From assembly GCA_002502855.1 (NCBI GenBank), contig DAQK01000046.1, forward strand, positions 1 through 64,000: a stretch of DNA of 64,000 nucleotides, read 5' to 3'. Positions 35,460 to 43,902 of this stretch are shown piece by piece (positions within the stretch are counted from its first letter, which is position 1; every line of letters starts with the position of its first letter). The notes beneath the pieces are model-generated. The model was not told the origin of the DNA. It ran no database searches and worked only from the letters and a program-made list of their open reading frames with translations. This stretch comes from Methanobacterium sp. UBA279. GTDB taxonomy: Archaea; Methanobacteriota; Methanobacteria; Methanobacteriales; Methanobacteriaceae. The translations under genes were made by a program, and so were the position numbers.

Positions 35460-36290
35460 TTATTGTGGTTTTTCGAGTAATACAGTTTTAGAGACTGTTG
35501 AACCGACTGCACCGTGTGGGGTTCTTAAAACTGTATCATTACCTTTTTCGATGTTTCTTGCTTCAACTGCGAGTTTTGCAGCTGCAGCAATGAGTTCGTG
35601 TGCAGCAGCGACCAATGGTATGTACTGGTTGGGGTCTTTAACCATGAAACATCCTTTTAAGTCGATGTCAGCAACTTTTTCTGCAGCAGTGTATGCAGCG
35701 ATAGCTTTGGCTTTGGCGTAGGTGTTGGTGAATCCTGCAGCTTCTGCAGCTTTTTCAGCTGTGATTATAACTTTTGGTAATTCTATGTCTTCGCCAGCGT
35801 CGACAGCAGCTATGATACCATCGATGGTATTCTGGACGATTCTGTAAGCACCGGTTAATGCTAAGACTTTTATTACGTCAGAGTTGAAGGATGCCATTTC
35901 AGTTGGGTCGAGTAGTTCTCTTCGGGCACCGATCATGGGGTCACCTTTAACTATGATGTAACCTAGTCCCTGTTCATCCATTTCATCTTTTTTACCTGCA
36001 CCAGGAGCATCTCCAATAATAACGGCTGGGATGTCATAGGTAGATAGTAATTCCCTTGCTTTGGCAGGTCCTGGAGCACCAGGGTTGGGGCTTATGAATA
36101 TTGCAAAGTCTGGTTCAAATTCCTTAACCTTAGGGACTACCTCTTCGACCTGTTCCGGATTCATTTTTGCACCGGAACCTATGATTCTTACATCAATATT
36201 AGGCCTATCTGCACGTTCATCCAGTAATAAGTCTAATACTGGTGAGGTACCTATATTTCCGCTTTTAATTATTCCTATTTTTACAACCAT
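35460..36290 (-). CDS. mtd: F420-dependent methylene-tetrahydromethanopterin dehydrogenase
   Basis: 276 aa. It oxidises methylene-H4MPT or reduces methenyl-H4MPT with F420, a central step in methanogenesis from CO2. It begins VVKIGIIKSGNIGTSPVLDLLLDERADR and has ISPNPGAPGPAKARELL, IGDAPGAGKKDEMDEQGLGYII and GGDPMIGARRELLDP-like blocks of the Mtd family. The length fits. GGTGATAA precedes the start, and codons look optimised, as expected for an abundant enzyme. Confidence 0.96.
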   Translation of the reverse strand: MVVKIGIIKSGNIGTSPVLDLLLDERADRPNIDVRIIGSGAKMNPEQVEEVVPKVKEFEPDFAIFISPNPGAPGPAKARELLSTYDIPAVIIGDAPGAGKKDEMDEQGLGYIIVKGDPMIGARRELLDPTEMASFNSDVIKVLALTGAYRIVQNTIDGIIAAVDAGEDIELPKVIITAEKAAEAAGFTNTYAKAKAIAAYTAAEKVADIDLKGCFMVKDPNQYIPLVAAAHELIAAAAKLAVEARNIEKGNDTVLRTPHGAVGSTVSKTVLLEKPQ

Positions 36291-36351
36291 TTTATCACCG
36301 ATTTTGTTATCTGGATAATCAAATAAGTATTTTTTGATTTAATTTTTTTAA

Positions 36352-36366
36352 ATCATATTTATATAG
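36352..36366 (-). promoter_or_regulatory. TATA box for mtd
   Basis: On the minus strand this reads CTATATAAATATGAT, about 68 bases before the mtd ATG, giving an expected leader of about 40 bases. Confidence 0.5.
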
Positions 36367-36482
36367 GATCGTTGGAATGGAAACTTTTAGACCTAATTAC
36401 AGGAGTAATACTTTTATGTTAAAATTAGACGATGATTTCCAGTGTAAAATTAGGTTTTTATACAAGACTTAATTTAAGCACT

Positions 36483-37754
36483 CTAGCCATTTAAAGCTTG
36501 ATCTCTCCTGAGATAAAGCCATGTAAATATCAGAAGAGATATTATCCCCAACGAGTAGAAGAACCATACCATACTATCTGTAGGGCCTGTTTCAATCCAG
36601 ATCAGGGTATGGGCAAGTATTATGGCATATAAACCTATAAATACGCCCCCTGCTATCTTCTGTGCACTGTGCATGAACTGGAGTACCAAACCCAGTAAAA
36701 ACATCTGCACTGCCAGGCCCCATGCACCGAAATCTAGAATAGCCGGCCCGAACAGGGTGGAAGTTATACTGGTGGTGATGCCGCTTCCTGGTTGATAAAA
36801 AGAAGGTAAAACCACATATCCCACAGTAACCCTAGGATGTCCTCCAGTAAGCGCCTGATAAAAGAGTTCCCCACCAGTAAATCCAGGCATGTGTACGATT
36901 TTATCCAGGACCATCATGGTGAAACCCGCCCGGTAAAATATCAGTTCCAGCGGATTTAAAACCCAGGTCTGCCACTGGATAGCATTCACTGCAATATAAC
37001 CCAGGGCGATGCCTATTATTGCCATTAATATTATTAAAAGGAAGACATATTTCGCTTTTAATCGCATGGTATAATAGGTGGTGATTATTACGCTTAATAT
37101 GATGGCCATAGATGATGTACGGTAGCCATTTACTGCAAACAGGACTAATCCAACAACAAATAAGATGTAATACCATTTACGGGGATATTTCGCGAGTAAC
37201 AGGTTTAAGACTGGGAGGAAGATGACGTAAGCAATCCTCCACAGATCCGTTGTGGCTTGAAATTTAAGGTAACCACTGAGTAATGGGATACCGCCGAGTA
37301 AGACCAGGTTTGCACCCTGTAAGATAATAGCAAGGATAACTAAAGAAAAAAGGACCCTCTCATCCACCAGAAGTTTTATTTTAGAGTACCAGGTGGCTTT
37401 CTCCTTGGCACTGTTTATCTTTAGGGTGAATTTCTTAAAGTTGCCTATAATTCTAGGGAAGTACAATCCCAGTATGAAAATTACCACTCCAAAGATTATA
37501 TAATAATAGGTGATGGAATCAGCCCAATCCAGGTTTCGGATATGGTAATAATAGCCCAAAGCAGCCAGAAAAACGTAGATTATTATAAATACTACTACGA
37601 TGTAGGGGGAGAAGATATCCACTTCGTTGAGTTTCTTATTCAACTTTTCAGAGAATGTCAAATTTATCTGGTCTCCTAAAAATTTTTCAGTCTCTAAATT
37701 TTTCCTTAAAATAGGTTCACAGTTCTCCTGCACTGGTGGTGAAATTCGAAGCAA
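36483..37754 (-). CDS. Polytopic membrane protein, oligosaccharide repeat-unit polymerase-like
   Basis: Up to 423 aa with about 11-12 hydrophobic helices and a large loop around residues 285-325 (HMPGFTGGELFYQALTGGHPRVTVGYVVLPSFY), the layout of Wzy-type polymerases. Many Methanobacteriales encode such proteins near cell-wall or surface polysaccharide genes. The N-terminus is uncertain: the TTG at 37754 overlaps the end of cfbB by 38 bases, and the first 35 residues are polar. A start further in (for example near the TTG following TAGGAG) is likely. Function is inferred from topology only. Confidence 0.6.
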   Translation of the reverse strand: MLRISPPVQENCEPILRKNLETEKFLGDQINLTFSEKLNKKLNEVDIFSPYIVVVFIIIYVFLAALGYYYHIRNLDWADSITYYYIIFGVVIFILGLYFPRIIGNFKKFTLKINSAKEKATWYSKIKLLVDERVLFSLVILAIILQGANLVLLGGIPLLSGYLKFQATTDLWRIAYVIFLPVLNLLLAKYPRKWYYILFVVGLVLFAVNGYRTSSMAIILSVIITTYYTMRLKAKYVFLLIILMAIIGIALGYIAVNAIQWQTWVLNPLELIFYRAGFTMMVLDKIVHMPGFTGGELFYQALTGGHPRVTVGYVVLPSFYQPGSGITTSITSTLFGPAILDFGAWGLAVQMFLLGLVLQFMHSAQKIAGGVFIGLYAIILAHTLIWIETGPTDSMVWFFYSLGIISLLIFTWLYLRRDQALNG

Positions 37755-39066
37755 ATGAAGGATAGGCGGCGGTATGGGTGTGAATGTAGCTTGCCACGGT
37801 ATTTTTAGACATCATACCATCCTGTTGGTTGATGATACCACTTCCTCTTAAGATTTTAAAGGCAAATTCGGGGTTTCCATCAGCTATTTCAACTTTTGAG
37901 TAGTGGAACTCATGCCCCTTGATGATATCGTCTTTATCTGCGATTATACTCTTCTGTTTAGCTTTAGAGACAACGTAACTTAAAGCCTGTGGCTTTTTGG
38001 TCATGACCGAGTCGTAACCAAATATGTTACACATTTTGTGATGATTTATGGAGCGGCAGACGTACATGAGTCCACCGCATTCAGCATAGATTGGCCTTCC
38101 TTCCCTGTGGAATTTTAAAATAGAATCCCGCATGGACTGGTTACCCTCCAGTTCATGGGCGAATATTTCCGGATATCCTCCACCGATATAAACCCCATCC
38201 ACGTCCGGTAATTCTTCATCATGGAGGGGGCTGAAGTAAACCAGTTCTGCCTGGTTTTCTTCAAGGGCATCTAAATTATCACGGTAATAGAAGGTGAAAA
38301 CTTCATCCATGGCCACGCCCAGTTTAACCTTCTGCCCGTTCTGGGTCTCCCACAGGCTTTCCCTTCCCGGGGGAAGCTTATTTACGTCTTTCATCAGGGA
38401 GATAAGGTTGTCCAGGTCTATGTAATCCTTTACCATCTCAACCCATTTATTGATGGATCCTAAAATGTTTTTCCTTTCCACGGCAGGTACCAGGCCCAAG
38501 TGTCTGTCTTCCACTCTAATGGCACCACTGCGGGGTATACCTCCTACTACTTTAGTTTTGGCCAGTGTTTCCACTGCTTCCTTGGTTTTCAGGTAGTGTT
38601 TGCGGTTTTTAACCTGATTTAGAATAACTCCTTGGATATTGATGGTGGGATCCAGTGCTTTAAATCCCAGTACAACAGCGGCAGCGCTTTTCACTAGGCT
38701 TCGAGAATTTAAAATTAATACCACGGGGGCGTCCAGTGCCCTGGCAATGGATGCGGTGTTACCCACATCGCCTGTAGCACTGATACCCTCATATAAGCCT
38801 CTTACACCCTCAATTATCCCAAAATCAGCATCGGAAATCTTCATGCCTCTTTCAAATCCCTGCCTGATCTGTCCGTCGGTCATGAAAAAGGAGTCCAGGT
38901 TACGGGAATAGTTGCCGGTGGCCAGGGTGTGATAGGTGGGATCTATATAATCCGGGCCGACTTTAAAGGGTTGGACGGTGTATTCGTCGGATAATGCTTT
39001 CATTATCCCTGTAGCGATGGTTGTTTTTCCTACAGCGCTTCCTGTTCCTGCAAGGACTAATCTCAT
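37717..39066 (-). CDS. cfbB: Ni-sirohydrochlorin a,c-diamide synthase
   Basis: 449 aa, CbiA-like. It amidates the a and c acetate groups of Ni-sirohydrochlorin using glutamine and ATP, in coenzyme F430 synthesis. The N-terminal ATPase has GTGSAVGKTTIATGI and FKVGPDYIDPTYH; the C-terminal amidotransferase has YAECGGLMYVC (nucleophile Cys) and GHEFHYSKVE. A cobyrinate a,c-diamide synthase (CbiA) role cannot be fully excluded by eye, but methanogens use this paralogue for F430. The cfbD partner is in the same window. Confidence 0.82.
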   Translation of the reverse strand: MRLVLAGTGSAVGKTTIATGIMKALSDEYTVQPFKVGPDYIDPTYHTLATGNYSRNLDSFFMTDGQIRQGFERGMKISDADFGIIEGVRGLYEGISATGDVGNTASIARALDAPVVLILNSRSLVKSAAAVVLGFKALDPTINIQGVILNQVKNRKHYLKTKEAVETLAKTKVVGGIPRSGAIRVEDRHLGLVPAVERKNILGSINKWVEMVKDYIDLDNLISLMKDVNKLPPGRESLWETQNGQKVKLGVAMDEVFTFYYRDNLDALEENQAELVYFSPLHDEELPDVDGVYIGGGYPEIFAHELEGNQSMRDSILKFHREGRPIYAECGGLMYVCRSINHHKMCNIFGYDSVMTKKPQALSYVVSKAKQKSIIADKDDIIKGHEFHYSKVEIADGNPEFAFKILRGSGIINQQDGMMSKNTVASYIHTHTAAYPSFASNFTTSAGEL

Positions 39067-39217
39067 ATTATATTAATTGGAATGATTCTATTTAAATAAG
39101 ATTTGTCTTGGAAAATAATTTTCAATTTTAAATAAAAATTTCCCTTGGAGTATATCTTATCTGCTCTACCCATAGATTAAACTATATTAAATAACAGAAA
39201 AATAGTCAGGATAGATC

Positions 39218-40345
39218 ATGACTAATTTGAGCAAAAAATTGGAAATTCTGGGTGAAAGTGCCAAGTTCGACCGGTGCAGCTACATCAACACCAACGTCGA
39301 TAACTTCCTGACCAAGCAATTGCCAGGCATATACAATGCCAGCACCAGAGATGGGTGCACAGTGCCTCTATTTAAAGTATTGATGACCAATAAATGCTCA
39401 AATGACTGTAGATACTGCATTAATCATAATAAACATAGTTTTAACCGGGTAGAATTTTCACCTGGAGATGTTACTTCCATTTTCCTTGATTATTATAATA
39501 ACAGGTTGGTTGAGGGTTTATTTTTAAGTTCTGGCATCCCCCAAGATCCAGAATATTCCATGGAAAACATGGTGGAAGTGGCCCATAAATTAAGGATGGA
39601 CCATGGATACCAGGGGTATATCCATTTAAAGATTCTACCAGGCAGTCCCTATGATTTAATTAAAAGGGCTGTTAGTTTAGCAGACCGGGTTAGCATCAAC
39701 CTGGAAGCAGCCACCCCTGAAGGAATGGAGAATCTTTCCAGCACCAAAAATTACGATACAGATATTTTAAGGCGTATGAAATGGATTAAAAGGCTTCTCA
39801 AGGGTAACAAAGAATTTTCCCCCTCAGGGCAGACCACCCAGTTTCTGGTAGGTGCTGGTGATGAGACAGACCAGCAGATCCTGGAAAAGGCCAACTGGTT
39901 ATATGAAAAGATGGACCTTAAAAGAAGTTATTTCAGCCCATTTGAAGCAGTCAAAGACACACCACTGGAGTCCCATGAAGAACCACATCCAAAAAGGAGT
40001 CCAAGGCTATATCAGGCTGATCACCTCCTGAATTCCTATGGATTTGACCTTAAAGAATTGGTTTTTGATGACGATGGTAACCTGAATTTGGACAGTGATC
40101 CTAAATATGTGGCAGCCCAGGCACATGAGGAACACTTCCCAGTGGAGATCAACGAAGCATCCTATAAAGATCTTCTCAGAGTCCCGGGAATAGGTAAAAT
40201 ATCAGCCAGAAGAATCATCCAATCTAGAAAACTGGGTAAAAACTTCCTTAAATTAGAAGAGCTAAAAAATATAGGCGTGGTCATTAAAAGGGCCGAACCA
40301 TTCATTAAATTAAATAAAAATTACCAGACCACCCTTGAATTTTAA
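39218..40345 (+). CDS. Radical SAM protein, putative DNA modification/repair type, with HhH domain
   Basis: 375 aa. The radical SAM cluster motif KCSNDCRYC places Cys60, Cys64 and Cys67 for a [4Fe-4S] cluster. The barrel continues with GLFLSSGIP and RVSINLEAAT. The C-terminal helix-hairpin-helix, INEASYKDLLRVPGIGKISARRIIQSRK (about residues 308-340), would bind DNA. In bacteria the equivalent radical SAM family is paired with an unusual uracil-DNA glycosylase, so a role in nucleic acid repair or modification is suspected. Single gene here. Confidence 0.82.
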   Translation: MTNLSKKLEILGESAKFDRCSYINTNVDNFLTKQLPGIYNASTRDGCTVPLFKVLMTNKCSNDCRYCINHNKHSFNRVEFSPGDVTSIFLDYYNNRLVEGLFLSSGIPQDPEYSMENMVEVAHKLRMDHGYQGYIHLKILPGSPYDLIKRAVSLADRVSINLEAATPEGMENLSSTKNYDTDILRRMKWIKRLLKGNKEFSPSGQTTQFLVGAGDETDQQILEKANWLYEKMDLKRSYFSPFEAVKDTPLESHEEPHPKRSPRLYQADHLLNSYGFDLKELVFDDDGNLNLDSDPKYVAAQAHEEHFPVEINEASYKDLLRVPGIGKISARRIIQSRKLGKNFLKLEELKNIGVVIKRAEPFIKLNKNYQTTLEF

Positions 40346-40396
40346 TTTTTAGATGTTATTTTAGGTATTAATCTACTGTTATATGTGATAAGAGAT

Positions 40397-40429
40397 AAGT
40401 TATAAGTTTTAACAGGTACACTTATAACT
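40397..40429. repeat. Inverted pair of AAGTTATAAG sites after the parA operon
   Basis: AAGTTATAAG (40397-40406) and its inverse CTTATAACT (40421-40429) lie within 20 bases of the stop codon of the small parA partner gene. Part of the family at 34444-34591 and 41691-41706. Confidence 0.65.
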
Positions 40430-40442
40430 AATAAGTTCTAAC

Positions 40443-40868
40443 TTACAACCCCTTTTCCTCGAATATTTTCCAGATATCCGGATGCCTATCCTTCACAGCT
40501 TCCTCAATGAGGAGTGATGCCTCATTGCTTATGCTGAACTCAGGTTTTGTTTTCTTTAAAAACCTTAAAACTGCAGCTGATTTAGCAGACCATAATGATA
40601 TCCGTGGATTCTTATGCACTTCCAAAAGTACCGCATCGACGATCTTATCATCTACGCTGGGAGTTGATGATTCCTGTATTTGTGTGCTAACATCAGTTTC
40701 AGCAGTTTCTGCTTTTTTATCTTTTGAGATTTTTGCAGAACCAGTGCTTTTTGCCTGTTTTTTCCCTGATTTTTTTGGTCTTTCCTCTTCCTCATCTAGG
40801 TAATCCTTCCTTATAAGGGCGTCTAATCCTTTACCAAGGGCATTTTCCGGCCTTTTTCTGGGTGTCAT
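40443..40868 (-). CDS. ParA partner with ParB-like N-terminal motif
   Basis: A 141-aa protein. Residues 11-19, LGKGLDALI, match the conserved N-terminal motif by which ParB (Spo0J) touches and stimulates ParA. Residues 22-70 are a charged Lys/Glu/Ser linker. Residues 73-141 look helical (DDKIVDAVLLEVHKNP, LWSAKSAAVLRFLKK, ISNEASLLIEEAVKDRHPDIW) and do not show the ParB/Srx nuclease fold or the ParB helix-turn-helix. The start codon overlaps the parA stop by 4 bases (ATGA), so the two are translationally coupled. It is likely the adaptor or DNA-binding partner of ParA; DNA binding is inferred. Confidence 0.7.
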   Translation of the reverse strand: MTPRKRPENALGKGLDALIRKDYLDEEEERPKKSGKKQAKSTGSAKISKDKKAETAETDVSTQIQESSTPSVDDKIVDAVLLEVHKNPRISLWSAKSAAVLRFLKKTKPEFSISNEASLLIEEAVKDRHPDIWKIFEEKGL

Positions 40869-41650
40869 TTGTTGTCACCCTCACCTTCCATTTGAATGAT
40901 CTCCTTAGCCAGTTTCTGGTAGGCCTCTGTACCGCTGCATTTTTCATCATACAGGATACAGGGGATTCCATGGCTGGGTGCTTCCGCTAACTTAACATTA
41001 CGGGGAATGGTGGTTTTGAAGATGTGCTCAGTCTCTCCAAAGTACTGTTTCACGTTGTTGTAAACATCCCTGCCCAGACGGGTCCTGGAATCATATAAAG
41101 TTAAAAGAATTCCCTTGATGGGTGAAGGGCTGTTCAACCTGGTTTTTACCAGATCCATGGCCTGGATTAAATCAGCCATCCCCTCTAATGCATAAAACTC
41201 CGCTTGTATTGGTATGATAACGCTGTTAGAAGCTACAATGGAATTTAAAGTCAACAATCCAAGGGAGGGTGGGACATCTATGAAAATGTAATCGTAGTTA
41301 TCAACATATCCATCAACAGCTTCTTTTAAAATTGAATGGGGGCCTATAGTTTTACTTAATTCCAGTTCTGCCCCGCTTAAGTCGATGTTACTAGGTAACA
41401 GATCCAGTTGAGGTATGCTGGTTTGTATTATGGACTCTTCTACGGTGCTTTGCCCAGATAGAACTGAATAGATAGTATTTATTTGGTTATTTTTCTCCAT
41501 TCCCAACCCCGTTGTGGCGTTACCCTGGGGATCCATATCTATTACCAGAACATTTCTATCTGAAAGGGCCAGTGCTGCTGCAAGGTTTACTGCAGTGGTA
41601 GTTTTCCCACATCCTCCCTTCTGGTTTAATATAGCTATAATCTCGCTCAT
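40865..41650 (-). CDS. parA: ParA family partition ATPase
   Basis: About 261 aa. Deviant Walker A KGGCGKTTTAVNLAAAL, Walker A' region VLVIDMDPQGNATTGLG and Walker B FIDVPPSLGLLTLN, as in true ParA/Soj. The later LTLYDSRTRLGRDVYNNVKQYF and PSHGIPCILYD match Soj-type ATPases. The start at 41650 (MSEIIAILNQKGG) follows GGGAGGATTG. It is followed by the ParB-motif protein and flanked by AAGTTATAAG repeats. It probably helps segregate the chromosome or another DNA. Confidence 0.9.
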   Translation of the reverse strand: MSEIIAILNQKGGCGKTTTAVNLAAALALSDRNVLVIDMDPQGNATTGLGMEKNNQINTIYSVLSGQSTVEESIIQTSIPQLDLLPSNIDLSGAELELSKTIGPHSILKEAVDGYVDNYDYIFIDVPPSLGLLTLNSIVASNSVIIPIQAEFYALEGMADLIQAMDLVKTRLNSPSPIKGILLTLYDSRTRLGRDVYNNVKQYFGETEHIFKTTIPRNVKLAEAPSHGIPCILYDEKCSGTEAYQKLAKEIIQMEGEGDNK

Positions 41651-41690
41651 AAAACAATCCTCCCACATTTAGTGATAACTTCTAAATGAT

Positions 41691-41706
41691 AAGTTATAAG
41701 TTATAA
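41691..41706. repeat. AAGTTATAAGTTATAA repeat in the parA promoter region
   Basis: Two overlapping motif copies with a 7-base period, about 40 bases before the parA start; a half copy ATAACTT is at 41675-41681. The position fits autoregulation of the operon or a centromere-like site. Confidence 0.65.
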
Positions 41707-41821
41707 TATAAATATTTATCGTTGAATAGGGGTTTATTTAAGCTGATTTTGTAGAAAATTAGGAGTAATTAAAAAGGAATATTTTAGAGAAATTTTAATG
41801 AAAAAAATAAAAAACTTATCC

Positions 41822-43648
41822 TTAAAACTGGACTCTCTGGGATAATTTAACGGGTAAAGGAAGCTTCCTAAATGGCATTCCATTTGTTTCCTCTTTTATA
41901 CGTTCAATCAAAGTTTTTTTATCCATCAAAACTTTATCCTGGGTTTCACGTACATTAACCATGAGCTTGTCGCTTTCAAGTTCTTTATCTCCAACGACGA
42001 TTACATAAGGGACCCAATCCCCTGCAGCGTTACGTATTTTCTTTCCCACAGTCTCCTGACGGTCATCAACATCCGCCCGTATCTGTTCATTCCGTAATTC
42101 CTCTGCTAAAGAGAAAGCAAAGTCCATGTGTCTTTCTGCAATGGGTAAAACCCTCACCTGGCTGGGTGAAAGCCACACCGGGAACATGGGCGATTGAACT
42201 TCCATCTGAATAGCGCTGTTTTCCAGTAAAGCACCGATCACTCTTTCAATACTTCCAGTAGGGCTGCAGTGTATGATTATGGGTGTTTCCTCCTCTTCAT
42301 CAGGACCTATATACTTAATCCCAAATCTTTCCCCACTTTCTACGTCTATCTGGATTGTTGGGTTTTCGATGGGCCTGCCTAAATAATCTATTGCAGCGAA
42401 ATCCATCTTACAGATCCAGTAATGTTTTCTCCTGGGTAAAATCTCTAAAAGGACTGGTTTTCCCACCTTCTGGGCAGAATCCATGACCCATTCCCTGTTT
42501 TCCTCCAGGAAATCTGCGGTAACCCTCATTATTGCCTCGTAGTTGATCTCGAGGTCCTCACCTGTCTGGGCGCACATGGTGATCTGACTGTCGAACTCCT
42601 CCATGGACTGCCCCACATTGGTACAAATGGTATGCATATCAGGCATGGTAAATCCCCTGAGTCTTTTAAGGCCTACCACTTCTCCTCTTTTCTCTAAACG
42701 GAAGCTGTACGTTGATAACTCATAGATTGCCAGAGGGAGGTTTTTCCAGGTTAAAAATGTATCAGAAAGTAATCGGAAGGCACCGAAGCAACAGGCGTAT
42801 CTGAGCATGAGATTCTTACTTTTAGTACCCATACGGTACTGCCTTTCCCCGAATTTCTCTGCATGGACTCTGATGGCCTCATCACCCAGATCGTACATTA
42901 TAGGTGTTTCTACCGGCATGGCTCCTCTATCGGTAACCAGATTATAAACATAATCTGCAAGTAAATCTCGGATAAGCCTTCCTTTGGGGTACCATCGCAG
43001 ATGGCCTATATCCGCTGATGGTTCATAGTCAGCCAAATCCTTTTCCCTCATGAGTTTTACATGAGGAGGCTCTTCACCAGTTGATTCTAATTCACCCAGT
43101 TCATAGGCCACCAGTTTCTCCAGGTCACTGCTCTGGTAAGTGAACTCACCAGGGTCGTACAGTTCATCTTCACTTAATATATAGAATCTGGAGGGTTCTT
43201 CTTCTCCTTTCTCCTCATGTGCTTTTTCCACCACTATGTTCCGGGAAAGCTCGGAGAGGGGATGTCCTTTACAGGATAGTTCGAAGGATTTATACCAACC
43301 AAAAGGTACTCTCTCCACCTTGAGTCCATCTGCTGCTAATACCTCTTTCATTTCCTTTAAAATCTTCTTTGCAACGTCGGGCGAGCTTAAAGATGAGCTT
43401 AAATGTGCATAAGGATAGATTACTATATTATCTGCTTTTACCTTTGAAAATACGTCTTTTATCTCCTTAACAGCTTTTTCCACAACAGCCTGGGGGTCCT
43501 CCTCATCCTGTTTCTCCACAGCAGTGAAAACCACTAAAGAATTTTCAAAGTGCATTGACTTCTGTTTATCTTCAATATCTTCTGCTATTTTGGTCTTAGA
43601 CTTAGTTTTATAGTTTATATAATCAGAATGAATCAGTAGTATCCTCAT
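41822..43648 (-). CDS. thrS: Threonyl-tRNA synthetase, archaeal type
   Basis: A 608-aa class II synthetase. Residues 1-140 (MRILLIHSDYINYKTKSKTK) form the archaeal-specific N-terminal editing domain, related to D-aminoacyl-tRNA deacylase, not the bacterial editing domain. The catalytic core has RWYPKGRLIRDLLADYVY, MGTKSKNLMLRYACCFGAF, and the motif-3 region IIHCSPTGSIERVIGALLE. The C-terminal anticodon domain begins near VWLSPSQVRVLPIAE. I use the ATG at 43648, preceded by GGTGAT. Confidence 0.95.
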   Translation of the reverse strand: MRILLIHSDYINYKTKSKTKIAEDIEDKQKSMHFENSLVVFTAVEKQDEEDPQAVVEKAVKEIKDVFSKVKADNIVIYPYAHLSSSLSSPDVAKKILKEMKEVLAADGLKVERVPFGWYKSFELSCKGHPLSELSRNIVVEKAHEEKGEEEPSRFYILSEDELYDPGEFTYQSSDLEKLVAYELGELESTGEEPPHVKLMREKDLADYEPSADIGHLRWYPKGRLIRDLLADYVYNLVTDRGAMPVETPIMYDLGDEAIRVHAEKFGERQYRMGTKSKNLMLRYACCFGAFRLLSDTFLTWKNLPLAIYELSTYSFRLEKRGEVVGLKRLRGFTMPDMHTICTNVGQSMEEFDSQITMCAQTGEDLEINYEAIMRVTADFLEENREWVMDSAQKVGKPVLLEILPRRKHYWICKMDFAAIDYLGRPIENPTIQIDVESGERFGIKYIGPDEEEETPIIIHCSPTGSIERVIGALLENSAIQMEVQSPMFPVWLSPSQVRVLPIAERHMDFAFSLAEELRNEQIRADVDDRQETVGKKIRNAAGDWVPYVIVVGDKELESDKLMVNVRETQDKVLMDKKTLIERIKEETNGMPFRKLPLPVKLSQRVQF

Positions 43649-43902
43649 TTTTATCACCAATTTTATATCATGTTAAATTTAGATGCGTAATTCTAATTTG
43701 ATCATGGCCCGTAACATAATCGTTTTATTAATATGATGATATTTAAATTATGTAAACGATATTAAATAAAGGAGCAAAAAAATTTTAAAAAACATGTTTT
43801 TTAGTAAAATTTTGATGCCCTTAACTTATATAATAATCAATAATGAAGCATTATTTTAAAAAAATTATTTTTCAACATAGAGAACAGATTCAAGTTGATA
43901 GA

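Noticed and set aside
37717..39066. Cobyrinate a,c-diamide synthase (cbiA) as the primary call
   Set aside because: A Methanobacteriales context with cfbD favours the F430 paralogue, although the two cannot be fully separated by eye.
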